DNA of 64,000 bases from Corynebacterium variabile (GTDB lineage Bacteria > Actinomycetota > Actinomycetes > Mycobacteriales > Mycobacteriaceae), in NCBI RefSeq assembly GCF_006539825.1, contig NZ_BJNT01000004.1, positions 62,001 to 126,000 of the forward strand, read 5' to 3'. The notes beneath the pieces are model-generated. The model was not told the origin of the DNA. It ran no database searches and saw only the letters and a program-made list of their open reading frames with translations. The position numbers and the translations under genes were made by a program. How positions within the stretch are numbered: the first letter of the stretch is position 1; the number at the start of each line of letters is the position of its first letter. Shown here piece after piece: positions 1-8,084 of this stretch.

Positions 1-400
1 CGATGACGTCGGCGACGGCGTCGATGTCGTCGGTGAAGCGGGTGACGAGTTCACCGCGGCCCAGTGCGGCGGTCCGCGACGTCGGTGCTGCGGCCAGCCG
101 ACGGTAGGCGGTGACCCGTGCGGTCCCGGCGCACCGCAGTGCCAGCCGGTGGGACGCCAACCGGTCGGTGTAGCGGAACGCCGCCCGGGAGATGCCGAGG
201 GCGCGCACCGCGGTCACCGCGACGGTGAGGTCCATCACCGGTGGCATCTCCCATGCCCGGGTGATCAGCCAGGCGGAGACGACCGTCAGGGTGAGGGACG
301 CCAGCAGCGTCATCGTCCCGGTGGCGACCGGTCCGACGAGGTCCCGGAGGCGCAGCCCGGTCATCGGCCGGGCGGTCCGCAGTGTGCGCAGTGTGGTCAT
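1..400 (-). CDS. cydC: ABC exporter subunit CydC, N-terminal part (runs off window)
   Basis: The first ~133 residues of the second half of the heterodimeric CydDC ABC exporter, which exports thiols (glutathione/cysteine in E. coli) and is needed to assemble cytochrome bd. The frame starts at ATG 400 (MTTLRTLRTARPM) and stays open to base 1. It shows hydrophobic membrane segments (for example GTMTLLASLTLTVVSAWLI) and the ABC-exporter stretch around RFTDDIDAVADV. The start codon overlaps the stop of cydD by four bases (ATGA), so the two are translationally coupled. The ATPase domain lies outside the window. Identification rests on position in cydABDC plus the membrane-domain pattern. Confidence 0.85.
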   Translation of the reverse strand, partial: MTTLRTLRTARPMTGLRLRDLVGPVATGTMTLLASLTLTVVSAWLITRAWEMPPVMDLTVAVTAVRALGISRAAFRYTDRLASHRLALRCAGTARVTAYRRLAAAPTSRTAALGRGELVTRFTDDIDAVADVI

Positions 401-1986
401 GACCGCACCTCGATCCGGTGGTCGGCGGCGGCAGTGACCACCGGGTCGTGGGTGGCGACGAGGACCGTCGCCCCGTCGGCGGCGCGCCGGGCCAGGGTGT
501 CGAGCATGGCCCTTGCACTGTCGGTGTCCAGGTGTGCGGTCGGTTCGTCGAGGAGGACCAGGTCGCGTCCGGTGGCACGTCCCCGGTCAAGTTCGGCGGA
601 CACGGCGACACGCTGACGTTGTCCGAGGGAGAGCCCGGAGGTGTCGCCGACAGCGGTGGCGTCGACGGCGTCCAGCACGGGGCGTTGGGGCAGGTAGGAG
701 GTCCGTTCCCATAGTGCGGGTCCGGTGAGCACCGTAGCGGGGTCGCCGTCCACGGTGCTGTCGGTGACGACCGCGGTGCCGGACACGCCGTCGGTGGCGA
801 TGCCGAGCAGGGCGAGCAGGGCGGTGGACTTGCCAGCCCCGTTCGGGCCGGTGAGCACGGTGAGCTGTCCCGGTGCGGCGGTTCCGGTGACGTCGCGGGG
901 GCGTGGGCCGTCGCGTCCGGTGGCCGACAGGTGGTCGAAGGTGACGGTGAGGCCGTTTGCGGCGGGAACCGGAGCCACCGCCGGTCCGGATGCCCCGGAT
1001 GCCCCGGTGTGCCCGGCCGCCCCGGCGTCCTCCTGAGTGCCGCCGAGCAGTGTGAGGATCCGGTCGACGGCGACGATCCCGTCCCGGGCGTCGTGGAACC
1101 GGGCGCCGACCTGGCGGACCGGGTTGTAGACCTCCGGGATGATGATGAGCACCGTCAGCCCGGCCGCCAGCGTCATCGACCCGTCGAGCAGGCGGAACCC
1201 GATGCCGACGGCGACCAGGGCGATCGACAGTGTGGCGAGGAACTCCAGCACCATCGAGGACAGGAAGGCGATGCGCAGCACCTCCATGGTGGACCGGCGG
1301 TGCCGGTCGGACAGGCGCCGCACCTCGGTGACCGGTGCGTGCAGCCGCCCGAGGGCGCGCAGGGTCGGTAGTCCGGTGACGAGGTCGAGCAGCTGGTCGG
1401 ACAGGACACCGAGGGTGGCGAGCTTCCTCTCGGTGCGTCCGGCGGTGAGCGTGCCGACGAGCCACATGAACACCGGGATCAGGGGCAGGGTGACTATCGC
1501 GATGACCGCGGAGCCGACGTCGAGGAACCACACCACGACGAGGATCGCCGGGGTGGCCAGTGCGGTGGAGAGCAGAGCCGGCAGGTAGCCGGTGAGGTAG
1601 GGGCCGAGGCCGTCGACACCCTCGGTGAGCAGGGTGCGCCAGGCGGCCCGGTCGACACTGCGCGGGTCCCGGTGGGCCAGGGCGTCGAGGGCACGGACCC
1701 GCAGGTCCTCGGTCGCCCTCGCCGCCGCCCGGTGGCTGTACCGCTTCTCCGCCCAGGCCAGCCCGGCCTGCACGGGCACCAGGATGCCGAGCCATATCAG
1801 GGCGGTGCGGTGGTCGGGGACACCGGTGTGGTCGGTGACGACGGCGGCACCGACGTGCCCGAGCAGGACGCCGGATGCGACGAGTGCGACGGTGCGCAGG
1901 GCCGTCACGGCCGCGAGGACTGCGGTCCACCGTCGCGTCGGGGTGGACAGCCGCAGCAGCCGCGGGTCGACAGGCCCGGTGCTCAC
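397..1986 (-). CDS. cydD: ABC exporter ATP-binding/permease CydD
   Basis: 529-residue half-transporter of the CydDC exporter, membrane domain first and ATPase last. Visible motifs are Walker A GPNGAGKS, signature LSLGQRQR and Walker B LVLLDEP followed by the H-loop ATHD. I chose the GTG at 1986 (VSTGPVDPRLLRLS) because it overlaps the cydB stop as GTGA and because the residues upstream are out-of-frame cydB sequence. It exports thiol reductants to the cell exterior, which is required for haem insertion into bd oxidase. It lies in the order cydA-cydB-cydD-cydC, the usual actinobacterial arrangement, and is certainly cotranscribed with its neighbours. Confidence 0.92.
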   Translation of the reverse strand: MSTGPVDPRLLRLSTPTRRWTAVLAAVTALRTVALVASGVLLGHVGAAVVTDHTGVPDHRTALIWLGILVPVQAGLAWAEKRYSHRAAARATEDLRVRALDALAHRDPRSVDRAAWRTLLTEGVDGLGPYLTGYLPALLSTALATPAILVVVWFLDVGSAVIAIVTLPLIPVFMWLVGTLTAGRTERKLATLGVLSDQLLDLVTGLPTLRALGRLHAPVTEVRRLSDRHRRSTMEVLRIAFLSSMVLEFLATLSIALVAVGIGFRLLDGSMTLAAGLTVLIIIPEVYNPVRQVGARFHDARDGIVAVDRILTLLGGTQEDAGAAGHTGASGASGPAVAPVPAANGLTVTFDHLSATGRDGPRPRDVTGTAAPGQLTVLTGPNGAGKSTALLALLGIATDGVSGTAVVTDSTVDGDPATVLTGPALWERTSYLPQRPVLDAVDATAVGDTSGLSLGQRQRVAVSAELDRGRATGRDLVLLDEPTAHLDTDSARAMLDTLARRAADGATVLVATHDPVVTAAADHRIEVRS

Positions 1987-3107
1987 CTCGGTGGCTCCGT
2001 GCGCTCCGGTTCCACCACCGGTGCTGCGGTGCCGGGGGCTGCGGTGCCGGGCCCCGTGCGCTGCGGTTCCACCACCGGTGCTGCGGTGATCCGCTTCCGG
2101 AACACCCAGTAGGTCCACGCCTGGTACGCCAGGACGAACGGTACGAGGAACAGTGCCGCCCAGGTCATGACGGTGAGGGTGTAGTCGGCGGAGGAGGCGT
2201 TCCGGATGTCCAGTCCCACCCCGTCTGCCAGGGTGGTGGGCATCAGCCACGGGTACAGCGAACCGAAGAGCAGCACCACAGCGCTGATCACGGTGACTGC
2301 GGTGGCGAGGAACGCGGTGGCGTCGCGGTGTCGCAGCATCGCCGCCACCGCCACGAGGACGCCGCCCACCGCAGTGGCGGTGACGATCCAGGTCCAGCCT
2401 TTACCGTGGGCGAGCTGTGTCCAGATGACGAAGGTCGCACCGGTCACCGCGGCGGCGACCGCGACCGGGATGACGAGGCGGTCGGTGGCGTCCCGCAGGT
2501 GACCGGCGGTGCGCAGCCGTAGGAAGCTCAGTCCGTGCAGCAGGAAGACACAGGCGAATGTCGCCGCGCCGAGCAGGGCGTAGGGGTTGAGCAGGCCGAT
2601 GAGGGTGGACAGGCCGCTGTCCATGTTCTGGTCGGCATCGAGCGGAACACCGCGGACGAGGTTGGCGAAGGCCACGCCCCACAGCACCGGTGGCATCCAG
2701 GAGGTCACGGTGACGGTGAGGTCGCAGCGGCGTCGCCAGGTCAGCGTGTCCACCTTGCCGCGCCATTCCAACGCGACGGCGCGGAGGATGAGTGCGACGA
2801 GGATGAGGAACAGGGGCAGGTAGAAGCCGGAGAACAGGGCGGCGTACCAGCCGGGGAAGGCGGCGAAGAGGGCACCTCCGGCGGTGATGAGCCACACCTC
2901 GTTGCCGTCCCACACCGGGCCGATGGTGCGGACCAGGCCGGTGCGGGCGGCGTCGGATGCTGCGGCGGGGTCGTCGGCGTCATCTCTGCGCCCGGCGGAG
3001 GGCAGCAGCATGCCGACGCCGAAGTCGAAGCCCTCCAGCAGGAAGTATCCGGCGAAGAGCACGGTGAGGAGGATGAACCAGACGACGGGGAGGTCGAGGG
3101 CGGACAT
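1983..3107 (-). CDS. cydB: Cytochrome bd quinol oxidase subunit II
   Basis: 374-residue membrane protein of the CydB family, the second subunit of bd-type menaquinol oxidase. The N-terminus (MSALDLPVVWFILLTVLF, then GYFLLEGFDFGVG) is the family hallmark, and WDGNEVWLITAGGALFAAFP is the second conserved block. About eight hydrophobic helices are visible. The C-terminus carries a repetitive Pro/Ala/Thr-rich tail (about residues 345-374) with near-duplicated VVEP-RT-P units, encoded by direct repeats of ~38 bp; this tail is not a usual part of the family. One base separates it from cydA and it overlaps cydD by four bases. Confidence 0.95.
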   Translation of the reverse strand: MSALDLPVVWFILLTVLFAGYFLLEGFDFGVGMLLPSAGRRDDADDPAAASDAARTGLVRTIGPVWDGNEVWLITAGGALFAAFPGWYAALFSGFYLPLFLILVALILRAVALEWRGKVDTLTWRRRCDLTVTVTSWMPPVLWGVAFANLVRGVPLDADQNMDSGLSTLIGLLNPYALLGAATFACVFLLHGLSFLRLRTAGHLRDATDRLVIPVAVAAAVTGATFVIWTQLAHGKGWTWIVTATAVGGVLVAVAAMLRHRDATAFLATAVTVISAVVLLFGSLYPWLMPTTLADGVGLDIRNASSADYTLTVMTWAALFLVPFVLAYQAWTYWVFRKRITAAPVVEPQRTGPGTAAPGTAAPVVEPERTEPPR

Positions 3108-3108
3108 G

Positions 3109-4722
3109 TCAGAACTCCTTTCCGGATGCTGTGGCGGTGCTGAAGTGCACGGGGTCGGGGGAGTCGGGGTCGGCGTCCTTCCCGGTGAGACCGAAGGAGG
3201 CGCCGACGGTGGCGGCGGGGTTCGGTCCGGTCTCCTGTGGCGGTCCGGCGAGGATCACGCGCCTGATCAGCCAGAACCAGATCACCGCCAGGACGGCGTA
3301 GAGAAGGGTGAAACCGACGAGGGTGACGATGACGGTCCACGGTGCGTGGTCGGAGACGCCCATGTCCACGGTCATCCGGATCATCTCGGTGCGGGAGTCA
3401 CCGACGGAGTCCGGGTTGGGGTGGACGACCCACGGCTGGCGGCCCATCTCGGTGAAGATCCAGCCCGCAGAGTTCGCCAGGAACGGCGTGGGGATCGCGA
3501 TGAGGCAGATCCAGCTGAAGACCGTGCCGGCCTTACCGGCGGGGACCCGGCCCTTGCGGGTGAACCACCAGCTGGCGGCGAGGAGGATGCCGGAACCGGC
3601 GAGCAGGCCGATCATCGCGCGGAATGCCCAGTAGGTGACGAAGAGGTTGGGGGAGTAGTTGCCCGCGCCGTACAGCATCTCGGACTGCTGCTGCAGGTCC
3701 TCGACACCCTGCAGGGTCACGCCGTTGAATTTCCCCTCGGCGAGGAAAGGCAGTACCCACGGCAGTTCGATGAGGTGGGTGACGTTCTCGCAGTTGTTGT
3801 GCGTGCCGATGGTGAGGACGGAGAACATCGGGTCGGTCGCGGTGCTGCACAGGGACTCGGCGGACGCCATCTTCATCGGCTGCTGGATGAACATGAGCTT
3901 CGCCTGGGTGTCGCCGGTGATGAACAGTCCGATCGCCGAGAGCAGGGTGGTCCACCAGGCGAGACGGTGGGCGGGCCGATGTGCGTCATGCCGGTTGTCT
4001 GTGTCGGAGCCGGCGTCAGTGCCGGCGTCAGTGCCGGCGGTGGCCGTCCTGGCGGGCAGTTCACCGGTCTTCTGCAGGGCGAGGCGGGCGCGGTGGTCAC
4101 GGACCATCCACCAGCCGGTGATGCCGAGGACGAAAGTGCCCGCGGTGAGCAGGGAGCCGGCGACGGCGTGCGGGAAGGCTGCCAGGGCGGTCGGGTTGGT
4201 CAGCAGTGCGACGATGTCGGTGAGCTCGGCGCGGCCGGTGTCCGGGTTGTACTCCGCGCCGACCGGGTGCTGCATGAAGGAGTTCGCCACGATGATGAAG
4301 TAGGCGGACAGGTTCACCGCTACCGCGACGATCCAGATGGACGCGGTGTGCAGCCAGGCGGGGATCTTCCCTGCCCCGAAGATCCACAGGCCGAGGAAAG
4401 TGGACTCCAGGAAGAACGCGACAAGCCCCTCGAGTGCCAGAGGTCCGCCGAAGACGTCGCCGACCATGCGGGAGTAGTCCGACCAGTTCATGCCGAACTG
4501 GAATTCCTGGACGATGCCGGTCGCCACACCCATGGCGAAGTTGATGAGCAGGACAGTGCCGAAGAACCGGGTCGCGCGGTACCACGCCGGTTTCTTCGTG
4601 ACGTGCCAGAAGGTCTGCATGGCGGCGACCATGGGGGCCAGGCCGATGGTGAGTGGGACGAAGATGAAATGATAGACGGTGGTGATACCGAACTGCCACC
4701 GTGAGATGTCGACGACATCCAT
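3109..4722 (-). CDS. cydA: Cytochrome bd quinol oxidase subunit I
   Basis: 537-residue haem-bearing subunit that oxidises menaquinol and reduces oxygen to water at low oxygen tension; it does not pump protons and is resistant to cyanide and sulfide in known members. The ATG at 4722 (MDVVDISRWQFG) has a GGAGG 7 bases upstream. The first histidine (about residue 18) matches the conserved haem ligand of E. coli His19, and the GRQPW motif of the Q-loop region is present (MGRQPWVVHP). The central part has an Ala/Gly/Asp/Thr-rich insertion (TAGTDAGTDAGSDTDN) encoded by a short tandem repeat near 4010-4040. First gene of the cydABDC operon; its promoter must lie in 4723-4969. Confidence 0.96.
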   Translation of the reverse strand: MDVVDISRWQFGITTVYHFIFVPLTIGLAPMVAAMQTFWHVTKKPAWYRATRFFGTVLLINFAMGVATGIVQEFQFGMNWSDYSRMVGDVFGGPLALEGLVAFFLESTFLGLWIFGAGKIPAWLHTASIWIVAVAVNLSAYFIIVANSFMQHPVGAEYNPDTGRAELTDIVALLTNPTALAAFPHAVAGSLLTAGTFVLGITGWWMVRDHRARLALQKTGELPARTATAGTDAGTDAGSDTDNRHDAHRPAHRLAWWTTLLSAIGLFITGDTQAKLMFIQQPMKMASAESLCSTATDPMFSVLTIGTHNNCENVTHLIELPWVLPFLAEGKFNGVTLQGVEDLQQQSEMLYGAGNYSPNLFVTYWAFRAMIGLLAGSGILLAASWWFTRKGRVPAGKAGTVFSWICLIAIPTPFLANSAGWIFTEMGRQPWVVHPNPDSVGDSRTEMIRMTVDMGVSDHAPWTVIVTLVGFTLLYAVLAVIWFWLIRRVILAGPPQETGPNPAATVGASFGLTGKDADPDSPDPVHFSTATASGKEF

Positions 4723-4856
4723 TGTGTGCCTCCGGGGGGAGTGAGTCGAGGGGGCGTTTGGTGGGGCGCCCGGCGAACTCAGGCGGAAATGCCTGCACAA
4801 CAATAGTCGGATCGTTCGCCGGCAAAGTTCCTGTCGGGGGTGGGGTGGGGATTATG

Positions 4857-4883
4857 GGAACCCGAGTTCCACTTATACCCCCG
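4857..4883. promoter_or_regulatory. Inverted repeat and ATACCCC half-site upstream of cydA
   Basis: The 247 bp between the csoR-like stop and cydA contain GGAAC-CCGA-GTTCC (4857-4870), a 5-bp-arm inverted repeat, followed at once by TATACCCCCG (4874-4883), which matches the left half of the two operators at 5252 and 5283. This suggests, but does not prove, that the cyd operon shares a regulator with the MmpL/DUF302 genes. No convincing -35/-10 pair was recognised. Confidence 0.3.
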
Positions 4884-4969
4884 TTTATAGCCCCGTTCAC
4901 CTTTCCGCGTCCGGTCGCGGTCCGGGCGGCCGGGGTTGCCGGGGCGGCCGGGGCGGCGGCGGTGGCCTG

Positions 4970-5239
4970 TCACGACAGTGACAGGAACATCTTCTCCAGT
5001 TGTTCCTCGGACAGTTCCGGACTCTCGCCACGTTCGGCGGAGCGGATGCACTCGCGCATGCCGCCGGAGATGATCTTGACGCCTGCACGGTCGAGCGCCC
5101 GGGAGACGGCGGCGAGCTGGGTGACCACGTCCTGGCAGTCGCGGCCGGCCTCGAGCATGTCGATGACGCCGTTGAGCTGACCACGGGCCCTCTTCAGTCG
5201 GGCGAGTGCGGTGGTGGTGGTGTCATCGTTGAGCCTCAT
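4970..5239 (-). CDS. CsoR/CstR-family (DUF156) repressor lacking the metal-ligand His
   Basis: 89-residue all-alpha repressor of the CsoR/RcnR/FrmR family (RGQLNGVIDMLEAGRDCQDVVTQLAAV is the family core). Copper-sensing CsoR uses a Cys-His-Cys triad. Here the first Cys (GRDCQD, about residue 38) and the second (MRECI, about 65) are kept, but the residue four before the second Cys, normally His, is Gly (GMREC). Dithiol-only members such as CstR sense persulfide rather than Cu(I), so a sulfur or thiol-stress sensor is plausible; another metal cannot be excluded. It is divergent from the MmpL gene with two operators in between, so autoregulation and control of the exporter are expected. Confidence 0.85.
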   Translation of the reverse strand: MRLNDDTTTTALARLKRARGQLNGVIDMLEAGRDCQDVVTQLAAVSRALDRAGVKIISGGMRECIRSAERGESPELSEEQLEKMFLSLS

Positions 5240-5251
5240 GGTTGCGATCCT

Positions 5252-5267
5252 ATACCCCCGTAGGTAT
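5252..5267. promoter_or_regulatory. Putative CsoR-type operator 1
   Basis: ATACCCCCGTAGGTAT, an imperfect palindrome (arms ATACC/GGTAT, 6-base spacer) starting 12 bases upstream of the csoR-like start. CsoR-family operators have this ATACCC...GGGTAT form. It is placed to repress the csoR-like gene itself. Confidence 0.7.
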
Positions 5268-5282
5268 CTTTAACTCTCACCG

Positions 5283-5298
5283 ATACCCCCCGGGGTAT
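5283..5298. promoter_or_regulatory. Putative CsoR-type operator 2
   Basis: ATACCCCCCGGGGTAT, 7-bp arms (ATACCCC/GGGGTAT) around CC, 22 bases before the MmpL start at 5321. Centre-to-centre distance to operator 1 is 31 bp, about three helical turns, so both tetramers could bind on the same face. Confidence 0.75.
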
Positions 5299-5320
5299 AT
5301 TGACGATGAAGGGAACCTCG

Positions 5321-7534
5321 ATGACTACACGCGCTGGCCGGGACGAACACGTGCCCACGACAGCAGTTGCAGCACCACCGGCAGTACCACCGGCAGCACA
5401 GACACCACCGCACGGCGTCCTGGCCCGGTGGGCCGCCTGGTCCGCCATGCACATGAAGGCCGTCCTCGGCGTCTGGCTGCTCGTCCTTGTCGGACTCGGC
5501 GCCGCAGCCCCTTCGGTGTTCAGCTCGCTGGCGGGCGCCGGCTGGCAGGCGAACGGCTCCGAGTCCGTCGCCGTGCGTGACCTGGCGACCGAGCACTTCG
5601 GCGGCAATGCGTCCTCGGCGATCCAGGTCGTCATCCATACCGACGACGGCACCATCGGAGACGCCGCAACCACCACCGTCATCGACAGGGCCACCGACCT
5701 GCTGTCCGCCGACGACCGGATCGCCGACATCATGCCGCCGACCCCCGGCGTCACCGTCAGTGAGGACGGGCGGACCGGCATCCTCATCGCCGGTGCCGCC
5801 GCCGACACCGACGACATGGTCCGTCTCGCCGACGACCTCTCCGACCGCATCACCGCCCTGGGGACGGACACCATCGACGTCCTCCCCACCGGCCAGTCCA
5901 TGCTGTGGAGCGACTTCAACCACGCGAACCACGACGCGATGATGAAGGCCGAGATGATGTCCTGGCCGGTCACGCTGCTCATCCTCGTACTGGCCTTCGG
6001 CAGTCTCGTCGCCGCCGGCCTGCCGCTGATGCTGACTCTCGCCGGCCTCGTCGCGTCCGCCGGCGCCCTGGTGCTGCTCAACATGGTCACCCCGATCTCC
6101 GTGTGGGCGATGAACTTCGCGCTGATGTTCGCCCTCGCCCTCGGCATCGACTACGCCCTCTTCCTCGTTGCCCGGTTCCGCGACGCGCTGCGTCCCCACG
6201 GTGGCTCCCATGGCGGAACAACACCCTCCGCCAGCGTCGCCGTCGCCGCCACCTACGGCACCGCCGGCAAGGCCGTGCTGCTGTCCGGCATCACGGTGCT
6301 GATCAGCCTGTCCGCCGTGCTGCTCGTGCCCGCCCCGGCGGTGCGCACCATGGCCGTCGGCATCATGCTCGCCGTGGTGTTCGTGCTCGCCGCGTCCTTC
6401 ACCCTCCTGCCGGCCGTCCTCGGCGCGCTGGGGGAGAAGGTCAACGCCGTCTCGCTGCCCTTCGCGAAGAAGCAGGAGCACCGCTCACCGCTGTTCGCCC
6501 GCTGGGCCGGTGTGCTGCAGCGCCGGCCGCTGGTCGCCGTCCTCGGATCTGCGGCCCTGCTCGTGCTGCTCGCGCTGCCGGTCCTCGGGCTGAAGGTTGC
6601 CATGCCGTCGATCGCGGTCGTCCCGGAGGACGCCCCGGTCCGCCAGGGTTACCACCTCGTGCAGGACGCCATGGGCGACGGTGCCCCGGGCATGCTGCAG
6701 ATCATCACCGATGCGGAGGACGCCGAGGCAGCCACCGGACGCGCCGCGTCCACCGACGGCATCGCCGCGGTCACCCCGGCCATGCCCGCCGGTGACGACT
6801 CCGGCCTCGTCATGTTCCAGGCCGTACCCGAGGTCGACCCCTCTGACGAGGCGATGACCGGGATCCTCGCGGACCTGCGGGCCGATCTGCCGGAGTCCGC
6901 CCTGGTCGGCGGCGCCCCGGCGGAGAACATCGACCTGCAGGACGCACTGGACACCTGGCTTCCGGTGATCATCGGCGTCATCCTCGTGCTCGGATTCCTG
7001 CTGCTGCTCGTCGCCCTGCGCGCCCCGCTGACCGCACTGGTCGGCACCCTGGTCAGCCTGCTGTCCACCGGCGCGGCCTTCGGTGTGGCCCGGCTGATCT
7101 TCCAGGAAGGGCACCTGTCCGGCCTGTTCAGCTTCGAGCCGCAGGGCTTCCTCGACGGCTGGGGCCCGGTGTTCTTCTTCGCGATGATCTTCGCCGTGGC
7201 GATGGACTACACCGTGTTCCTGCTGGCCACGGTGAAGGAGCACCACGAGAAGACCGGGGACGCCCGCCTCTCCGTGACCGAGGGGATGGCCCACTCCGGG
7301 CGCATCATCTTCGCTGCGGCGGCGGTGATGGTGGCCGTGTTCTTCACCTTCGCCCTGGCTGAGCCGCTGCCGCCGAAGGAGATGGGCATCATCCTCGGCA
7401 CCGCCGTGCTGCTGGACGCCCTGCTGGTCCGTCTGGTCCTGCTGCCTGCGGTGATGCTGCTCGCAGGACGCGCCGCCTGGTGGTGCCCGGCGTGGCTGCG
7501 GCGGATCCTGCCGGACTTGTCCTTCTCGCACTGA
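5321..7534 (+). CDS. MMPL/RND-family exporter
   Basis: 737-residue RND-superfamily exporter of the MmpL type, a proton-driven inner-membrane protein with two repeats of six helices. Family signatures are seen twice: LGIDYALFLVARFR in the first half and AMDYTVFLLATVKE in the second, each containing the conserved Asp-Tyr pair of the proton relay. I prefer ATG 5321 (MTTRAGRDEH), with AAGGGA upstream; TTG 5300 and ATG 5306 are in frame but crowd the operator. Substrate is unknown: MmpL proteins export lipids, siderophores or drugs. Control by the divergent CsoR-like repressor and linkage to DUF302 suggest a stress-inducible role rather than mycolate export. Confidence 0.88.
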   Translation: MTTRAGRDEHVPTTAVAAPPAVPPAAQTPPHGVLARWAAWSAMHMKAVLGVWLLVLVGLGAAAPSVFSSLAGAGWQANGSESVAVRDLATEHFGGNASSAIQVVIHTDDGTIGDAATTTVIDRATDLLSADDRIADIMPPTPGVTVSEDGRTGILIAGAAADTDDMVRLADDLSDRITALGTDTIDVLPTGQSMLWSDFNHANHDAMMKAEMMSWPVTLLILVLAFGSLVAAGLPLMLTLAGLVASAGALVLLNMVTPISVWAMNFALMFALALGIDYALFLVARFRDALRPHGGSHGGTTPSASVAVAATYGTAGKAVLLSGITVLISLSAVLLVPAPAVRTMAVGIMLAVVFVLAASFTLLPAVLGALGEKVNAVSLPFAKKQEHRSPLFARWAGVLQRRPLVAVLGSAALLVLLALPVLGLKVAMPSIAVVPEDAPVRQGYHLVQDAMGDGAPGMLQIITDAEDAEAATGRAASTDGIAAVTPAMPAGDDSGLVMFQAVPEVDPSDEAMTGILADLRADLPESALVGGAPAENIDLQDALDTWLPVIIGVILVLGFLLLLVALRAPLTALVGTLVSLLSTGAAFGVARLIFQEGHLSGLFSFEPQGFLDGWGPVFFFAMIFAVAMDYTVFLLATVKEHHEKTGDARLSVTEGMAHSGRIIFAAAAVMVAVFFTFALAEPLPPKEMGIILGTAVLLDALLVRLVLLPAVMLLAGRAAWWCPAWLRRILPDLSFSH

Positions 7535-7575
7535 CCACAACCCCTGAACCCTCCCCCCTCCGAAAGGACCCCGTC

Positions 7576-8004
7576 ATGTCTGAATCCTCCGTTTCCCCGC
7601 TCTCCTTCTCCGCCGCCCTCACCGTCTCCTTCGACGAGGCCGTCGCCCGCACCCGGGAGGCCTTCGCCGCACAGGGCTTCGGCGTCCTCACCGAGATCGA
7701 TGTCACGGCCACGCTGCGCACGAAGATCGGCGCGGAGATCGAGGACATCCTCATCCTCGGCGCCTGTAATCCGACGTTCGCCCACCGGGCACTGCAGTCC
7801 ACCCGGGCTGTCGCACTGATGATGCCCTGCAATGTCGTGGTCCGACGTGATCCTGAGGATGAGGGGCACGTCCTCGTGGAGGCGCTGAATCCTGCGATGA
7901 TGGTCGACTTTGCCGGGGACGGCGATGACGCCGGTCTCGCGGAGGTCGCAGCGGACGCCGCATCCCGGGTCGCCGCCGCCGTCGCCGCGCTGGCCGGGGC
8001 CTGA
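7576..8004 (+). CDS. DUF302 family protein
   Basis: 142 residues of the DUF302 family, small cytosolic proteins of unknown function often found near thiol, sulfur or metal stress genes. The family core is seen as the stretch from FDEAVARTREAFAAQGFGVLTEID through GACNPTFAHRAL (residues ~15-80), with the conserved Cys-Asn-Pro. The ATG at 7576 has GAAAGGA upstream; the longer reading back to 7480 would overlap the MmpL gene and is not needed. Only 41 bp separate it from the MmpL gene, so it is in the same operon and under the same CsoR-like control. Confidence 0.85.
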   Translation: MSESSVSPLSFSAALTVSFDEAVARTREAFAAQGFGVLTEIDVTATLRTKIGAEIEDILILGACNPTFAHRALQSTRAVALMMPCNVVVRRDPEDEGHVLVEALNPAMMVDFAGDGDDAGLAEVAADAASRVAAAVAALAGA

Positions 8005-8084
8005 GTCCGGCGCTTATGTCATATCACCGGGGTTTATATCAGACCTCGCCAACACCCAGGCCACAGTCATAGGATAGAAGCATC

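Noticed and set aside
2884..4704. 606-codon open frame on the plus strand opposite cydA/cydB
   Set aside because: Glu/Asp/Gly/Arg-rich translation typical of the antisense of a high-GC gene; cydA and cydB on the other strand are certain.
5270..6481. 403-codon minus-strand frame opposite the MmpL gene
   Set aside because: Low-complexity GDxGG/QxxG composition, mirror of third-position GC bias; overlaps a clear MmpL gene and both operators.
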